From CAVQFB01 sp963711675 (GTDB lineage Bacteria > Acidobacteriota > Terriglobia > Terriglobales > Acidobacteriaceae), in the NCBI GenBank assembly GCA_963711675.1, contig CAVQFB010000010.1, positions 1 through 64,000 of the forward strand: a stretch of 64,000 nt of DNA, written 5' to 3'. The translations under genes were made by a program, and so were the position numbers. Below the pieces are notes generated by a model. The model had not been told where the DNA came from. It ran no database searches and saw nothing but the letters and a program-made list of their open reading frames with translations. This document shows, one piece after another, positions 18,432-26,809 of this stretch; the first letter of the stretch is position 1; each line of letters starts with the position of its first letter.

Positions 18432-19183
18432 TGCCAGGAGAAAGCAAAAACGGTATGCAGTGCGCCGAGTTTGACGCGCTGCTCAGCGACGCTCTCGATC
18501 AGGCACTGACCGGGGCAAAGCTCGAGCAGTTCGAGGCTCACACCCGGGTGTGCCAGACGTGCGGTCCGCTTTTCGCGGAAGCCAAAGCCGGACAGGGCTG
18601 GCTGAAGTCGCTCACTGAAGTCGAGCCCCCCGCAAACCTGGTACACAACATTCTGGCGGGCACGATTGGCATCGACACGGCGCGTCTGCACCAGGCCGGC
18701 GCCACCGAAGTCCGGGCTTCGTGGATGGAAAGAGCTCGTGAGCTAGCCGATTCCTTCCTCACCCCCGTGCTTGGCGTCGTGCGGCAACCGCGGTTTGCGA
18801 TGTCGTTCGGCATGGCATTTTTTTCGCTCTCCATCGCGCTCAGCGTGGGCGGCGTCAAGGTCAACGATCTGAAGCAGGTCGACCTGCGACCCAGCGCCTT
18901 GAAGCGGACGTACTACACAACGTCCGGCAGAGTGGTGAAGTATTACGAGAATATTCGCTTCGTGTATGAAATCGAATCGCGGGTACGGGAGTTCAAGAAA
19001 GTCGCCACGCCCGTCGAACCGGCCCCTGAGGAGAAAGACAAAACTCGAAAAAATGATACCAGTGGACAACCTGAACAAAGACAGGAACGCAATTACAGCC
19101 AGGACGTCAACCAGCCGCAGCTCGCTTCTGCTCCGGATGATCCGACTGTCGTGACGGTGACCACGTACAGGAGGGACGTATGA
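18431..19183 (+). CDS. Membrane anti-sigma factor with HxxxCxxC zinc motif
   Basis: 250 residues from the ATG at 18431 (TGATG overlap with the sigma gene; a GTG at 18428 is also possible). The N-terminal anti-sigma domain has His37, Cys41 and Cys44 in HTRVCQTC, the zinc-binding ZAS motif, plus an upstream Cys11. One transmembrane segment lies near residues 118-140 (FAMSFGMAFFSLSIALSVGG). The outer part is Lys/Glu-rich and low complexity. It is expected to hold the ECF sigma factor at the membrane until a signal releases it. Its stop overlaps the next start (ATGA). Confidence 0.85.
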   Translation: MPGESKNGMQCAEFDALLSDALDQALTGAKLEQFEAHTRVCQTCGPLFAEAKAGQGWLKSLTEVEPPANLVHNILAGTIGIDTARLHQAGATEVRASWMERARELADSFLTPVLGVVRQPRFAMSFGMAFFSLSIALSVGGVKVNDLKQVDLRPSALKRTYYTTSGRVVKYYENIRFVYEIESRVREFKKVATPVEPAPEEKDKTRKNDTSGQPEQRQERNYSQDVNQPQLASAPDDPTVVTVTTYRRDV

Positions 19184-19935
19184 ACTGCGCCAACCACACA
19201 GACGTGTCGGCCGTGGCGTACTGCCGCACCTGCGGAAAACCGCTGTGCGCAAACTGCAAACGCGACGTGCGAGGCGTGATCTATTGTGAAAACTGCCTCG
19301 CGTCGCACATCGGAACCGCTTTCCCCGCAGCCGCGGCTACGGCTGCACCTCCCGGGAGCGCGGCGCCTATCGGTGAGAATCGCCTGCCCAGCCCGGGCAT
19401 GGCTGCCGCTCTCGGCTTCATTCCGGGTGTGGGCGCCATGTACAACGGCCAGTTTATGAAGGGGTTCATCCACGTGATGGCGTTTGTGTGCATCATCTGG
19501 ATGGCGGACCATTTCGGGCCGATCATGATTCCGGTCTTTTTCGCATATTTCTTTTATCTGGTGTTCGACGCATACAAGACGGCGCACGCCATCGAACTGG
19601 GACAACCCGTTCCCGATCCCTTCGGCCTGGAGCGCGCGTTTGGAGGCGGCAGCACGCACTATCCTTCCCGTCCGGCCGCGGGAGCCGCGACATCAGCACC
19701 GGTGGCTGGCGTTGTCCCGGTGGCTGGCATCGTCCCGGCGACCGACTCGAGTGCTTGCTGCGACACTCCGGGTGGCAGCCGCGCGCCCGTGGGCGCCGCA
19801 GTTCTTATCATCCTGGGCGTTCTGTTCCTGCTGGATAACCTGGGAATATTCGAGTTCCACTGGATGGGCCGGATGTGGCCGGTCATTCTGATCGGGATCG
19901 GTGGCTGGGTATTTTATCAGCGGTGGAATCGGTAG
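19180..19935 (+). CDS. B-box zinc finger and DUF5668 membrane protein
   Basis: 251 residues. N-terminal B-box-like zinc finger (about 1-40) with CANH, CRTC, CANC and CENC pairs. A Pro/Ala linker follows, then hydrophobic segments around 75-130 (ALGFIPGVGAMYNGQFMKG, then a double helix ending FYLVFDAYK), a second low-complexity linker, and a C-terminal LiaI/DUF5668-type helical hairpin (AAVLIILGVLFLLDNLGIF and MWPVILIGIGGWVFY). It overlaps the anti-sigma gene by ATGA. Membrane location and operon context suggest a role in envelope stress sensing. Confidence 0.8.
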   Translation: MNCANHTDVSAVAYCRTCGKPLCANCKRDVRGVIYCENCLASHIGTAFPAAAATAAPPGSAAPIGENRLPSPGMAAALGFIPGVGAMYNGQFMKGFIHVMAFVCIIWMADHFGPIMIPVFFAYFFYLVFDAYKTAHAIELGQPVPDPFGLERAFGGGSTHYPSRPAAGAATSAPVAGVVPVAGIVPATDSSACCDTPGGSRAPVGAAVLIILGVLFLLDNLGIFEFHWMGRMWPVILIGIGGWVFYQRWNR

Positions 19936-19944
19936 GAGATGAAC

Positions 19945-20244
19945 ATGGATACCTATCAATACAATCGCGCCTGTCGCTGCACCCGGTGCCGTAGCCGCGA
20001 AATAACGTGGCCAGTTGTCTTAATGACTGGGGGTGTTCTGCTTCTGTTATCCACTTTAGAAGTTCATGGCCTTGATATCAACCGTACCTGGCCGATCATT
20101 CTTCTGGTTATCGGCGGCGTAAAGCTGTTGCAGAATGGCGGCCCGACGGACGGCCATGTTCAGCCTGTGCTTCCGTTGCCTCCAAGCGCGCCGGTTCCTC
20201 CTCCGCCGCCGGCTCCGCCCTCCGGTGAGGTGGGAAATGTCTAG
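19945..20244 (+). CDS. Small DUF5668/LiaI-like membrane protein
   Basis: 99 residues from the ATG at 19945, which has GGAG at a better distance than the ATG at 19939. It begins with a cysteine cluster (CRCTRC), then two transmembrane helices (about 23-42 and 50-66: WPVVLMTGGVLLLLSTLEV and WPIILLVIGGVKLL) typical of the LiaI/LiaF-TM/DUF5668 family, and ends with a proline-rich tail. It lies between the B-box and DUF4097 genes, and its end overlaps the next start by 8 bases, so translation is probably coupled. Confidence 0.75.
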   Translation: MDTYQYNRACRCTRCRSREITWPVVLMTGGVLLLLSTLEVHGLDINRTWPIILLVIGGVKLLQNGGPTDGHVQPVLPLPPSAPVPPPPPAPPSGEVGNV

Positions 20245-21718
20245 CCCAGTCATGGTTCCGCGAAGACGCCGCTCGTTCGCCGGTCCGGTGGTCCTGATTC
20301 TTCTAGGAATATTTTTTCTGCTTGGGACCATGGGATTCCTGCACTGGCAGCATATAGGCCAGTTGTTTGCCAAATTCTGGCCCCTGTTCCTGATCATCTG
20401 GGGCATCATCAAGCTGCTGGAATATCAGCAGGCCCAGCGCGAAGGCGCTCGTGCTCCTGGAATCGGCGCTGGCGGAGTGTTCCTCGTCATCTGTCTGATC
20501 GTGTTTGGCTTGATCGCCACGCAAGCGTCGCGCGTCAACTGGCACGGGGTCGCCGATGAGATTAACCTCGACACCGGCGATTTTCCCTTCTTCGGTAATA
20601 CCTATAACTATAGCGATGAGCTCTCACAGCCGTTTCCAGCGGGCGGCAACTTGCACATTGTGAACGACCGTGGCGCGGTCAACATTAGCGCCTCGGATGG
20701 CGACGTAATCAAGGTAGTCGTTCGCAAGAAAGTGTGGGGCGAAGACCAGAAGAGCGCCGACAAAAGCAATTCGGAGAGCAAGCCGCAGATCACGGTGAGC
20801 GGGAACACCGTCACTCTGAATGCGAACACCGGCGGAGCAGGCGATCACCCGGTTCAGACCGACATGGATGTCTCCATCCCGCGGAAAGCTGCGGTGTCAC
20901 TGTCCTCCAAGCGGGGCGACGTTAACATCACCGGACGCGAGGCTAATCTCGAGATTACCAGCCAGCATGGCGATGTCTCCCTGGAAGACGTGACCGGAAA
21001 CGCCAGCCTCAATCTCGACCGCAGTTCTGCCCGCATTGAACGCATTGCGGGAGACGTATCGATCGATGGCCACGCCAACGATATTTCCATCTCTGACGTG
21101 AAGGGCGCGGTGCACCTTACGGGCGAGTTCATGGAGAGCGTGAAACTTTCCAAGATCGCGAAGACCGTGACCTTCAAGTCTTCGCGCACCGACATGGAGT
21201 TCTCCAGTCTGAATGGAGACCTTGATCTGGACTCGGGTGACCTGCGGGCGGACTCGGTCGGCGGCCCGGTGCGGCTGCTCACGCGGTCGAAGGACATCCG
21301 GCTGGAAAACGTCTCCGGCGATGTGCGGCTCGATGACGAGAATGGCTCGGTGGAGGTGGGACTGACCTCGCTGGGCAATGTGCAGATTCAGAACCGCAAG
21401 GGCGATATTCAGATTACCGTGCCGGGCAAAGCGGGATTCCAGGTGGATGCACGCACGCGGGATGGAGACATTCAGTCAGACTTCCCCGAAGTAAAAATCG
21501 AGTCCCGCGATGAGCAGTCCATTGGCACGGGAACTGTGGGAAATGGCGGCGCTCGGCTGGTTGTCACCAACGAACACGGGACGATTGAGCTGCGCAAGGG
21601 AACGTCGGTGGCAGTGGTCGCGCCGACTCCGCCAACGCCACCCGTGCCGCCGGGAGGACCGAAGGCGCCACGTTTGCCGGCGCCAAAAGAGAAGCCGGTG
21701 GAGCCGACGGAGAACTAG
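20237..21718 (+). CDS. DUF5668 membrane anchor fused to a DUF4097 beta-strand repeat domain
   Basis: 493 residues from the ATG at 20237 (GAGGTGGGA just before); an earlier in-frame start at 20135 only adds arginine-rich sequence read through the previous gene. Residues ~12-90 hold three hydrophobic helices of the DUF5668 type. Residues ~150-450 are a regular beta-strand repeat with units like ISASDGDVIKV, LSSKRGDVNITG, ITSQHGDVSLEDV and NRKGDIQITVPG, matching the DUF4097 putative adhesin beta-helix. The C-terminus is Pro-rich. It is the last gene of the sigma operon and is followed by a strong terminator. An extracytoplasmic shield or sensor role is inferred. Confidence 0.85.
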   Translation: MSSPVMVPRRRRSFAGPVVLILLGIFFLLGTMGFLHWQHIGQLFAKFWPLFLIIWGIIKLLEYQQAQREGARAPGIGAGGVFLVICLIVFGLIATQASRVNWHGVADEINLDTGDFPFFGNTYNYSDELSQPFPAGGNLHIVNDRGAVNISASDGDVIKVVVRKKVWGEDQKSADKSNSESKPQITVSGNTVTLNANTGGAGDHPVQTDMDVSIPRKAAVSLSSKRGDVNITGREANLEITSQHGDVSLEDVTGNASLNLDRSSARIERIAGDVSIDGHANDISISDVKGAVHLTGEFMESVKLSKIAKTVTFKSSRTDMEFSSLNGDLDLDSGDLRADSVGGPVRLLTRSKDIRLENVSGDVRLDDENGSVEVGLTSLGNVQIQNRKGDIQITVPGKAGFQVDARTRDGDIQSDFPEVKIESRDEQSIGTGTVGNGGARLVVTNEHGTIELRKGTSVAVVAPTPPTPPVPPGGPKAPRLPAPKEKPVEPTEN

Positions 21719-21739
21719 CAGACTAGGGAATTGAATTGG

Positions 21740-21766
21740 GCGCGGCTGAATGGCCGCGCTTTTTTT
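21740..21766 (+). terminator. Rho-independent terminator of the sigma-factor operon
   Basis: Stem GCGCGGC (21740-21746) with GCCGCGC (21753-21759), a six-base loop, then seven T. It lies 22 bases after the DUF4097 stop and just before the converging cmk gene. Confidence 0.9.
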
Positions 21767-21776
21767 GTTGAGCCTG

Positions 21777-22466
21777 CTAGACCTTGAGACGCTTCGTTTC
21801 TTCTACCAACTCTTCAATGCGATGCAGAACCTGATCCTCTGAAAGATTCGTCGAATCGATGCGAATGGCGTCGTCCGCGGCCACCAGTGGAGAGTTTGCC
21901 CGTGTGCGGTCACGCTCGTCGCGCTGGCGGAGCTCCGCCGCAATCGCCTGCGCCGGTTGTCCCTTGATCTTTTGCTGATCCAGGCGGCGCTGCTCGCGCA
22001 CCACAGGATCGGCGTCGAGAAAGATCTTCAGGTCGGCGTCGGGAAAAACTTTGGTCCCGATGTCACGGCCTTCCATGACCACTCCGCCGCCAATTCCCAG
22101 CTCGCGCTGCCGGGCCACCATCCACTCGCGGACCTTCGGGTGCACGGAGACGCGCGAGGCGCCTTCGCTCACATCCCGCTCGCGAATGCGGGAAGATACG
22201 TCTTTCCCGTCGAGCAGAACGCGATTGCCGCCCAGACTGGGCTCGAGCTTCACCCGCGACTTCTCAGCGAGCGCGAGGAGCGCAGCTTCATCGTCGAAGG
22301 AGACGTCCCATTCGATAGCTTTCAGGGCGAGCGAGCGATACATGGCGCCACTCTCCAGGTTGACGTAGCCGAACTTGCGCGCGAGGCGCGAGGCGATGGT
22401 GCTTTTTCCGGCGCCGGCGGGCCCGTCGATGGCAATGATCAGTTTGCGTGGTTCCGGGTCAGTCAT
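21777..22466 (-). CDS. cmk: Cytidylate kinase
   Basis: 229 residues from the ATG at 22466; a GTG at 22496 is possible. It phosphorylates CMP and dCMP with ATP. Hallmarks: P-loop DGPAGAGKST (residues 14-23), then YVNLESGAMYRSLAL, ARRVSVHP-like ASRVSVHPKVREWM, the motif MEGRDIGTKVFPDADLKIFL, and RDERDRTRANSPL with the CMP-binding arginines. Full length for the family. It ends against the sigma-operon terminator. Upstream lies the winged-helix gene on the same strand, 70 bases away. Confidence 0.95.
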   Translation of the reverse strand: MTDPEPRKLIIAIDGPAGAGKSTIASRLARKFGYVNLESGAMYRSLALKAIEWDVSFDDEAALLALAEKSRVKLEPSLGGNRVLLDGKDVSSRIRERDVSEGASRVSVHPKVREWMVARQRELGIGGGVVMEGRDIGTKVFPDADLKIFLDADPVVREQRRLDQQKIKGQPAQAIAAELRQRDERDRTRANSPLVAADDAIRIDSTNLSEDQVLHRIEELVEETKRLKV

Positions 22467-22535
22467 GTCGAACAAGACGGTAAGGGTATCACGCACGGCG
22501 AGGGGCCGGTGAAGGACGACGGGAGATTCTCGGCT

Positions 22536-23399
22536 TCACTTGGTGTGCGGGACCGGCTCGGTTTTCTCCGGCGTGATGTGCACCAACGACCGGTTCCCCA
22601 CGCGCAGGAAGCTCAGTTCGCGCGCGGCCAGCAACGCGTTAACCGCTTCTTTCACCCGGGAGCGCGGAACCAGGTTGCCGAAGAAGCTGTCCAGTTCCTG
22701 CTGGTCGGCGGCGACCACGCAATCCAGATATTTCGAGAGCAGCGCCGAGAGAGCCTCCGCCACGGAAAGATTGATGCCCTCGCGCACCGCGTCCGGCGAC
22801 CAGCGGTAGAGCACGTCCCAGGAGGCGCCTTCGGTCGGGTTGTAGTCGACGCGCGTGATGCGCAGACGCGACCACAGCTCATTCAAACCGCGATCCAAAG
22901 CGACCATCGAGAGATCGCCCCCCAGCGTCTGCCGCATTTTCTGCTTCGACATGGGCCCGCCGCGGCGAATCGCTTCGAAGACGTCGCAGGCCAGTTGCGA
23001 GTACTCCGAGCGCGGGCCGGGCTTCGGCGCCTGCTTGGGATTACGCTCGCCGACGAGTGCGTAGAAATAAGGAAAAATCGACGCCGCGACCAGGAAGTTG
23101 CTGTTCTCGTCGAACAGATTGGCTTCGTAAGCGCCACGGTCGCGCAACAGCCGGACCATCAACTCGCTCGCTTCCTGGGCGCGAGGATCGGCGAAGGCAT
23201 GTTGCCAGTTGGGCAGGCATTCGTCGGCGCCGCTCCATGCCCCGATGAAAGTTGGCACGAGAACCGGCGGCCGCAAGGGATACATGAGGCAGAATCCGAC
23301 CGACTCGATGAAGGCGCGCGCCTCTTCGATGGTGCGCACGGGACGCCCGTCGAGGTGCCATTTCTCACGCCGCAGCTGTTCGAGCTCGAGGTCGGTCAT
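22536..23399 (-). CDS. Winged-helix protein, AlkZ-related in pattern
   Basis: 287 residues from MTDLELEQLRREKWHLDG (ATG at 23399); the frame extends upstream but only through repeat sequence. The middle (about 110-200) has a winged-helix-like arrangement with RGGPMSKQKMRQTLGG and RLRITRVDYNPTEGASWDVLYRW, and the C-terminal part VLLSKYLD-like (LSALLSKYLDCVVAADQQE) recalls the HTH_42/AlkZ group of DNA glycosylases. The catalytic QxQ or QxD motif of that family was not identified, so activity is not claimed. It lies between cmk and mutL; a DNA-repair link with mutL is possible but not shown. Confidence 0.5.
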   Translation of the reverse strand: MTDLELEQLRREKWHLDGRPVRTIEEARAFIESVGFCLMYPLRPPVLVPTFIGAWSGADECLPNWQHAFADPRAQEASELMVRLLRDRGAYEANLFDENSNFLVAASIFPYFYALVGERNPKQAPKPGPRSEYSQLACDVFEAIRRGGPMSKQKMRQTLGGDLSMVALDRGLNELWSRLRITRVDYNPTEGASWDVLYRWSPDAVREGINLSVAEALSALLSKYLDCVVAADQQELDSFFGNLVPRSRVKEAVNALLAARELSFLRVGNRSLVHITPEKTEPVPHTK

Positions 23400-23444
23400 A
23401 GGAGCATTAGAACACAGGGCACGATCTACAGAGGATTGACGAGT

Positions 23445-23635
23445 GGCTGGCGCGAACTGCCACGCAGTCATCCATCCCGCCCTTGGGCAAAGAACGCGAA
23501 AAGGACGGGGCACCCGGCAAGGCTCTGGGGAATGAGAACAGCGTGAGGACCAGCGTGCATGTTCGGCAAAAGCAGGTCCTTCGACTGCGCAGTTGCTTCG
23601 CTGTGCGAAACAACTGCTTCGCTCAGGATGACAAT
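23445..23635. repeat. Two dispersed repeats side by side (R2 then R1) in a gene-free gap
   Basis: The gap 23400-23774 holds no gene. 23445-23517 is an R2 element in reverse orientation: it ends GGACGGGGCACCC and contains an ACGCAGTCATCC core and an imperfect palindrome. 23569-23635 is an R1 element (AAAGCAGGTCC to CAGGATGACAA) with an inner inverted repeat around GCAGTTGCTTCG/CGAAACAACTGC. A partial R2 (GGCTGACGCGAGAC, CGCAGTTACGC) follows at 23660-23692, then a CCTCTGTGCCCTCTGTGGTTAA string found elsewhere in the window. Confidence 0.75.
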
Positions 23636-23774
23636 CTTATAGAGAAGACCGCGACAGTGTTGGCTGACGCGAGACGTGAACGCAGTTACGCTTCCCACAG
23701 TCCAAAAATCGTCGAAGAGTGTGGCAACCGCTTCTTAGCCCCTGCGTCCTCTGTGCCCTCTGTGGTTAAGAATC

Positions 23775-25730
23775 TCAAATCCTTTTGAACGCCTTCTGAA
23801 TATCCTTCAGGGAGTAGCGCAGCACGACGGGGCGGCCGTGGGGACAGGTCATGGGGCAATCGGTTTTGGCCAGCTCCGAAAGAAGCCATTCCATCTTGTT
23901 CTGCTCGAGCGGCATGTTGACCTTGATGGCGGCATGGCACGCGATCGACGCCGCAATGCGCGTGCGTACGGCTTCGAGATTGAGTTTCTGCTCTTCGCGC
24001 GAAAACTGCTCGAGCAGTTCGTGCAGCATGTGTTCAATGGCCGAAGCTTCGACCCCGGCGGGAGCGACTTTGATCGCAATCGACCGCGAACCGAAGGGCT
24101 CGGCATCGAAGCCGTTGTGCGCCAGTTCGTCAGAAATTTCGGCGAAGACCGCCTGCTGCGCGGGCGAAAGTTCGATGACCAGCGGCATCAGCAGGCGCTG
24201 GCTCTCCACTTTCCGGGCGGCGCGCTGTTTCAGCACTCGCTCGAAGAGCACGCGTTCATGCGCGACGTGCTGATCGACGATCCAGAGTCCTTCATGGTTC
24301 ACCGCCAGAATGAAGGACTCGCGAATCTGTCCCAGCGGCTTCAGTGAACCGAGTGAGAATGCGATTTCAGTGGACGCTTCGGGCTCATCGGGAATGGGCG
24401 GCGTGCAGCCGTCTTCCGGAACGATATCGGGCACGCGAGCCAGAGCCAGCGCCGCATTCCCATCCACGCTGATGCCGCTATCGAAATGAAAGCGCTCAGA
24501 GATCGGCGGGACCTGCGGCGGCTGCAGCTGAAATCCGCCGCTGGCCGGCGCATACAGCGCGTCCCAGGCAGGGCGCGATCCGGAAACTCCAGCCAGCGAA
24601 CCCGGTGTGAGCGAAGCGCTCGCCGTGGGTTGCGCGTGAATCTCAGTGACAAACTGGGGCACCGGACGAGCCTTCATCAGCGCGGCGCGCACCGAGTCGC
24701 GCACGAAGTCGTGCATCACGGCCTGCTGCCGGAAGCGAACCTCGGTTTTTGAGGGATGCACGTTGACATCAACCTCTCCGGTTGGCAGTTCGAGAAACAG
24801 GAGCACAACCGGGTACACGGTCGGCGGAAGAATGTTGCGATAGGCGTCGGTCAGCGCGTGCTGGACCAGCCGGTCGCGAATCAGCCGCCCATTGACGAAG
24901 ACGAAGATCGAATTGCGGTTCAGCTTTTGAATCTCAGGCTTCGAGATGAAGCCATGGACGCGGATTTCGCCCGGGTCTTTAGCCTCGTCGTCCCTTTCTT
25001 CGCGGCGCCACGGAGGCGGCTGCGGCAGACCGATGCGTTCGAGCGGCTGCAGGGCTGCGATCGGGATCAACTGGTCGAGCGTGTCCCGGCCAAAAACCTG
25101 GTAGACACGTTCGCCGTGTCCGGCCACCGGAGGCGCGACCAGCATGGCATTGGTGGCGGAATGCAATTCGAAATGCTTGTCGGGATGCGCGAGAGCGTAG
25201 TGAGTCACGAGCGACGCGATGTGCGAAAGTTCCGTGGACTCGGCCTTCAGGAATTTCTTGCGAGCCGGCGTATTAAAGAAAAGATCCCGAACCGTGATCG
25301 AGGTTCCGGCGGGCAAGCCCGCTTCTTCCACTTTGAAGATCTTGCCGCCGTTGATTTCGACGATCGTGCCCGACTCTTCTTCGGGGGCGCGGGTTTCAAG
25401 ACGAAGCCGCGATACCGACGCAATCGAAGGCAGCGCCTCGCCGCGAAAGCCGAGCGTAGCCACGTTGAGCAGGTCTTCCGCATTTTTCAGCTTGGAAGTG
25501 GCGTGACGCTCGAAGGCAAGCAGGGCGTCGTCGCGCACCATGCCGCAACCGTTGTCGGTGATCTGGATCAGCTTCTTGCCGCCGGCTTCGACCTGGACCT
25601 TGATGCGCGTGGAACCTGCGTCCAGCGCGTTCTCCAGCAGTTCTTTGACGACCGAGGCAGGCCGCTCCACCACTTCGCCGGCAGCGATCTTGTTGGCAAC
25701 AGCCTCGGAGAGGACGTGAATCTTTCCCAT
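23775..25730 (-). CDS. mutL: DNA mismatch repair protein MutL (endonuclease type)
   Basis: 651 residues. The N-terminal GHKL ATPase has KIAAGEVVERPASVVKELLEN, DAGSTRI, DNGCGM and GFRGEALPSIASV. The C-terminal domain carries an endonuclease-type metal site, DQHV-AH-E-RVLF-E (the consensus is DQHA-x2-E-x4-E, here with Val for Ala), ACHAAIK and the zinc motif CPHGRP. So it is predicted to nick the daughter strand, as in most bacteria lacking MutH. The length is normal. The ATG at 25730 is followed by IHVLSEAV. No mutS is in the window. Confidence 0.95.
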   Translation of the reverse strand: MGKIHVLSEAVANKIAAGEVVERPASVVKELLENALDAGSTRIKVQVEAGGKKLIQITDNGCGMVRDDALLAFERHATSKLKNAEDLLNVATLGFRGEALPSIASVSRLRLETRAPEEESGTIVEINGGKIFKVEEAGLPAGTSITVRDLFFNTPARKKFLKAESTELSHIASLVTHYALAHPDKHFELHSATNAMLVAPPVAGHGERVYQVFGRDTLDQLIPIAALQPLERIGLPQPPPWRREERDDEAKDPGEIRVHGFISKPEIQKLNRNSIFVFVNGRLIRDRLVQHALTDAYRNILPPTVYPVVLLFLELPTGEVDVNVHPSKTEVRFRQQAVMHDFVRDSVRAALMKARPVPQFVTEIHAQPTASASLTPGSLAGVSGSRPAWDALYAPASGGFQLQPPQVPPISERFHFDSGISVDGNAALALARVPDIVPEDGCTPPIPDEPEASTEIAFSLGSLKPLGQIRESFILAVNHEGLWIVDQHVAHERVLFERVLKQRAARKVESQRLLMPLVIELSPAQQAVFAEISDELAHNGFDAEPFGSRSIAIKVAPAGVEASAIEHMLHELLEQFSREEQKLNLEAVRTRIAASIACHAAIKVNMPLEQNKMEWLLSELAKTDCPMTCPHGRPVVLRYSLKDIQKAFKRI

Positions 25731-25968
25731 GGGAGACGAGGCTCAGTTTCGCAGAAGAGGCAGGGATAAGCAAAGTGACCGGGAGCCAATGATCAGGGGC
25801 TAAAGCCCGCGTGATTGTTAGGCGCTGCCGGCGGCTGAGCCGCGCCTCCCGAAATCCCTCGAACGTAGTCGAGAGGATGGCAGGATCAAGTCAAAAAGAT
25901 ACTTAACCCACAGAGGGCACAGATGTACACGGAGGAAATCTCGAAGGGTAAAACCGAGCGGAAGAAGT

Positions 25969-26673
25969 CTACGCGTTCGCCCGGTTCGCCTGCTGCGCGG
26001 AAGGATGCGCCGCCAGCCACTTTTCCAGTGACTCAGCTTGACTCGGCTCCATTTGGGCGAAGTGGACACCCATGCGGCCTTCGGCGTCGCGCCACACAAC
26101 TTCGAGTGACGCAACAATGGCTTCCTTGGTTTCGGGAAGTTCGAATTCAATCGCCTCAATGGAATGCGGAGGAACCGATCTTCCGATGGTGAACGCCGCT
26201 CCGCCTTTGCTGAGATTGGCGAGGAAGACCAGAACTTTGTCGATGCCGACACAGTGCAGAGTGGCGGGAATGGCCACCGGCACGCGATGCGATCTGCGCT
26301 CGTCTTCTCCGCTGCGAAGATTCAGGACCGACTTCACCCCGTTCCGCAGGCGATCGGCAGAGAGAGGCCGGTAGAGCACGAGGCTGCTGCGCGCGTCTTC
26401 CGCGAGTCCCAGGCTGGTGGTGGAAGCGGCCAACACGATGCCGACCGATTCCTGGCACGAAGGCAGCGACTTCGCAGCGGCGAGAACACGGATAGCCTTT
26501 GAGGCATCGGCATCGTCGACGAGGATGGCGTTAAAGCGCTCGTCGGTGAGGCGCTGCACCGCGTCCTGTGCATCGTGCGAGTGAGCCACCTCGATGCCGA
26601 GATCGTGGAGAACCTGGTTGACCAGCTGAATGATGTGCTCGTCGCGGGAAAACAATAGTGCGCGCAAGTTCAT
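25969..26673 (-). CDS. Receiver-like and PilZ domain protein
   Basis: 234 residues. Residues 1-115 look like a response-regulator fold (LRALLFSRDEHIIQLVNQVL, then ILVDDADASKAI); the phosphoacceptor region reads LVDDAD, and the switch Thr and Lys are not clear, so it may be a pseudo-receiver. Residues ~125-220 are a PilZ domain with the c-di-GMP-binding RxxxR (RRSHR) and NLSKGG motifs. It probably couples c-di-GMP to motility, adhesion or exopolysaccharide. It stands alone between mutL and a TPR membrane protein gene. Confidence 0.8.
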   Translation of the reverse strand: MNLRALLFSRDEHIIQLVNQVLHDLGIEVAHSHDAQDAVQRLTDERFNAILVDDADASKAIRVLAAAKSLPSCQESVGIVLAASTTSLGLAEDARSSLVLYRPLSADRLRNGVKSVLNLRSGEDERRSHRVPVAIPATLHCVGIDKVLVFLANLSKGGAAFTIGRSVPPHSIEAIEFELPETKEAIVASLEVVWRDAEGRMGVHFAQMEPSQAESLEKWLAAHPSAQQANRANA

Positions 26674-26809
26674 GGCAGTATGGACTTTACGATTTTAGGA
26701 AGGGGGGGACAAGTTACCTTCGGCACTTCAGGTAATGAACTTGAGCGAGGGATCCGTACGGACGAGTGAGGGTGATCATTCTCTCTATAAAACCAGAGCT
26801 TAGACGTCA

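Noticed and set aside
21957..23546. 529-codon plus-strand frame
   Set aside because: Antisense to cmk and the winged-helix gene across an intergenic gap; no domain recognisable.
24756..25769. 337-codon plus-strand frame
   Set aside because: Antisense to mutL, which is full length with all motifs.
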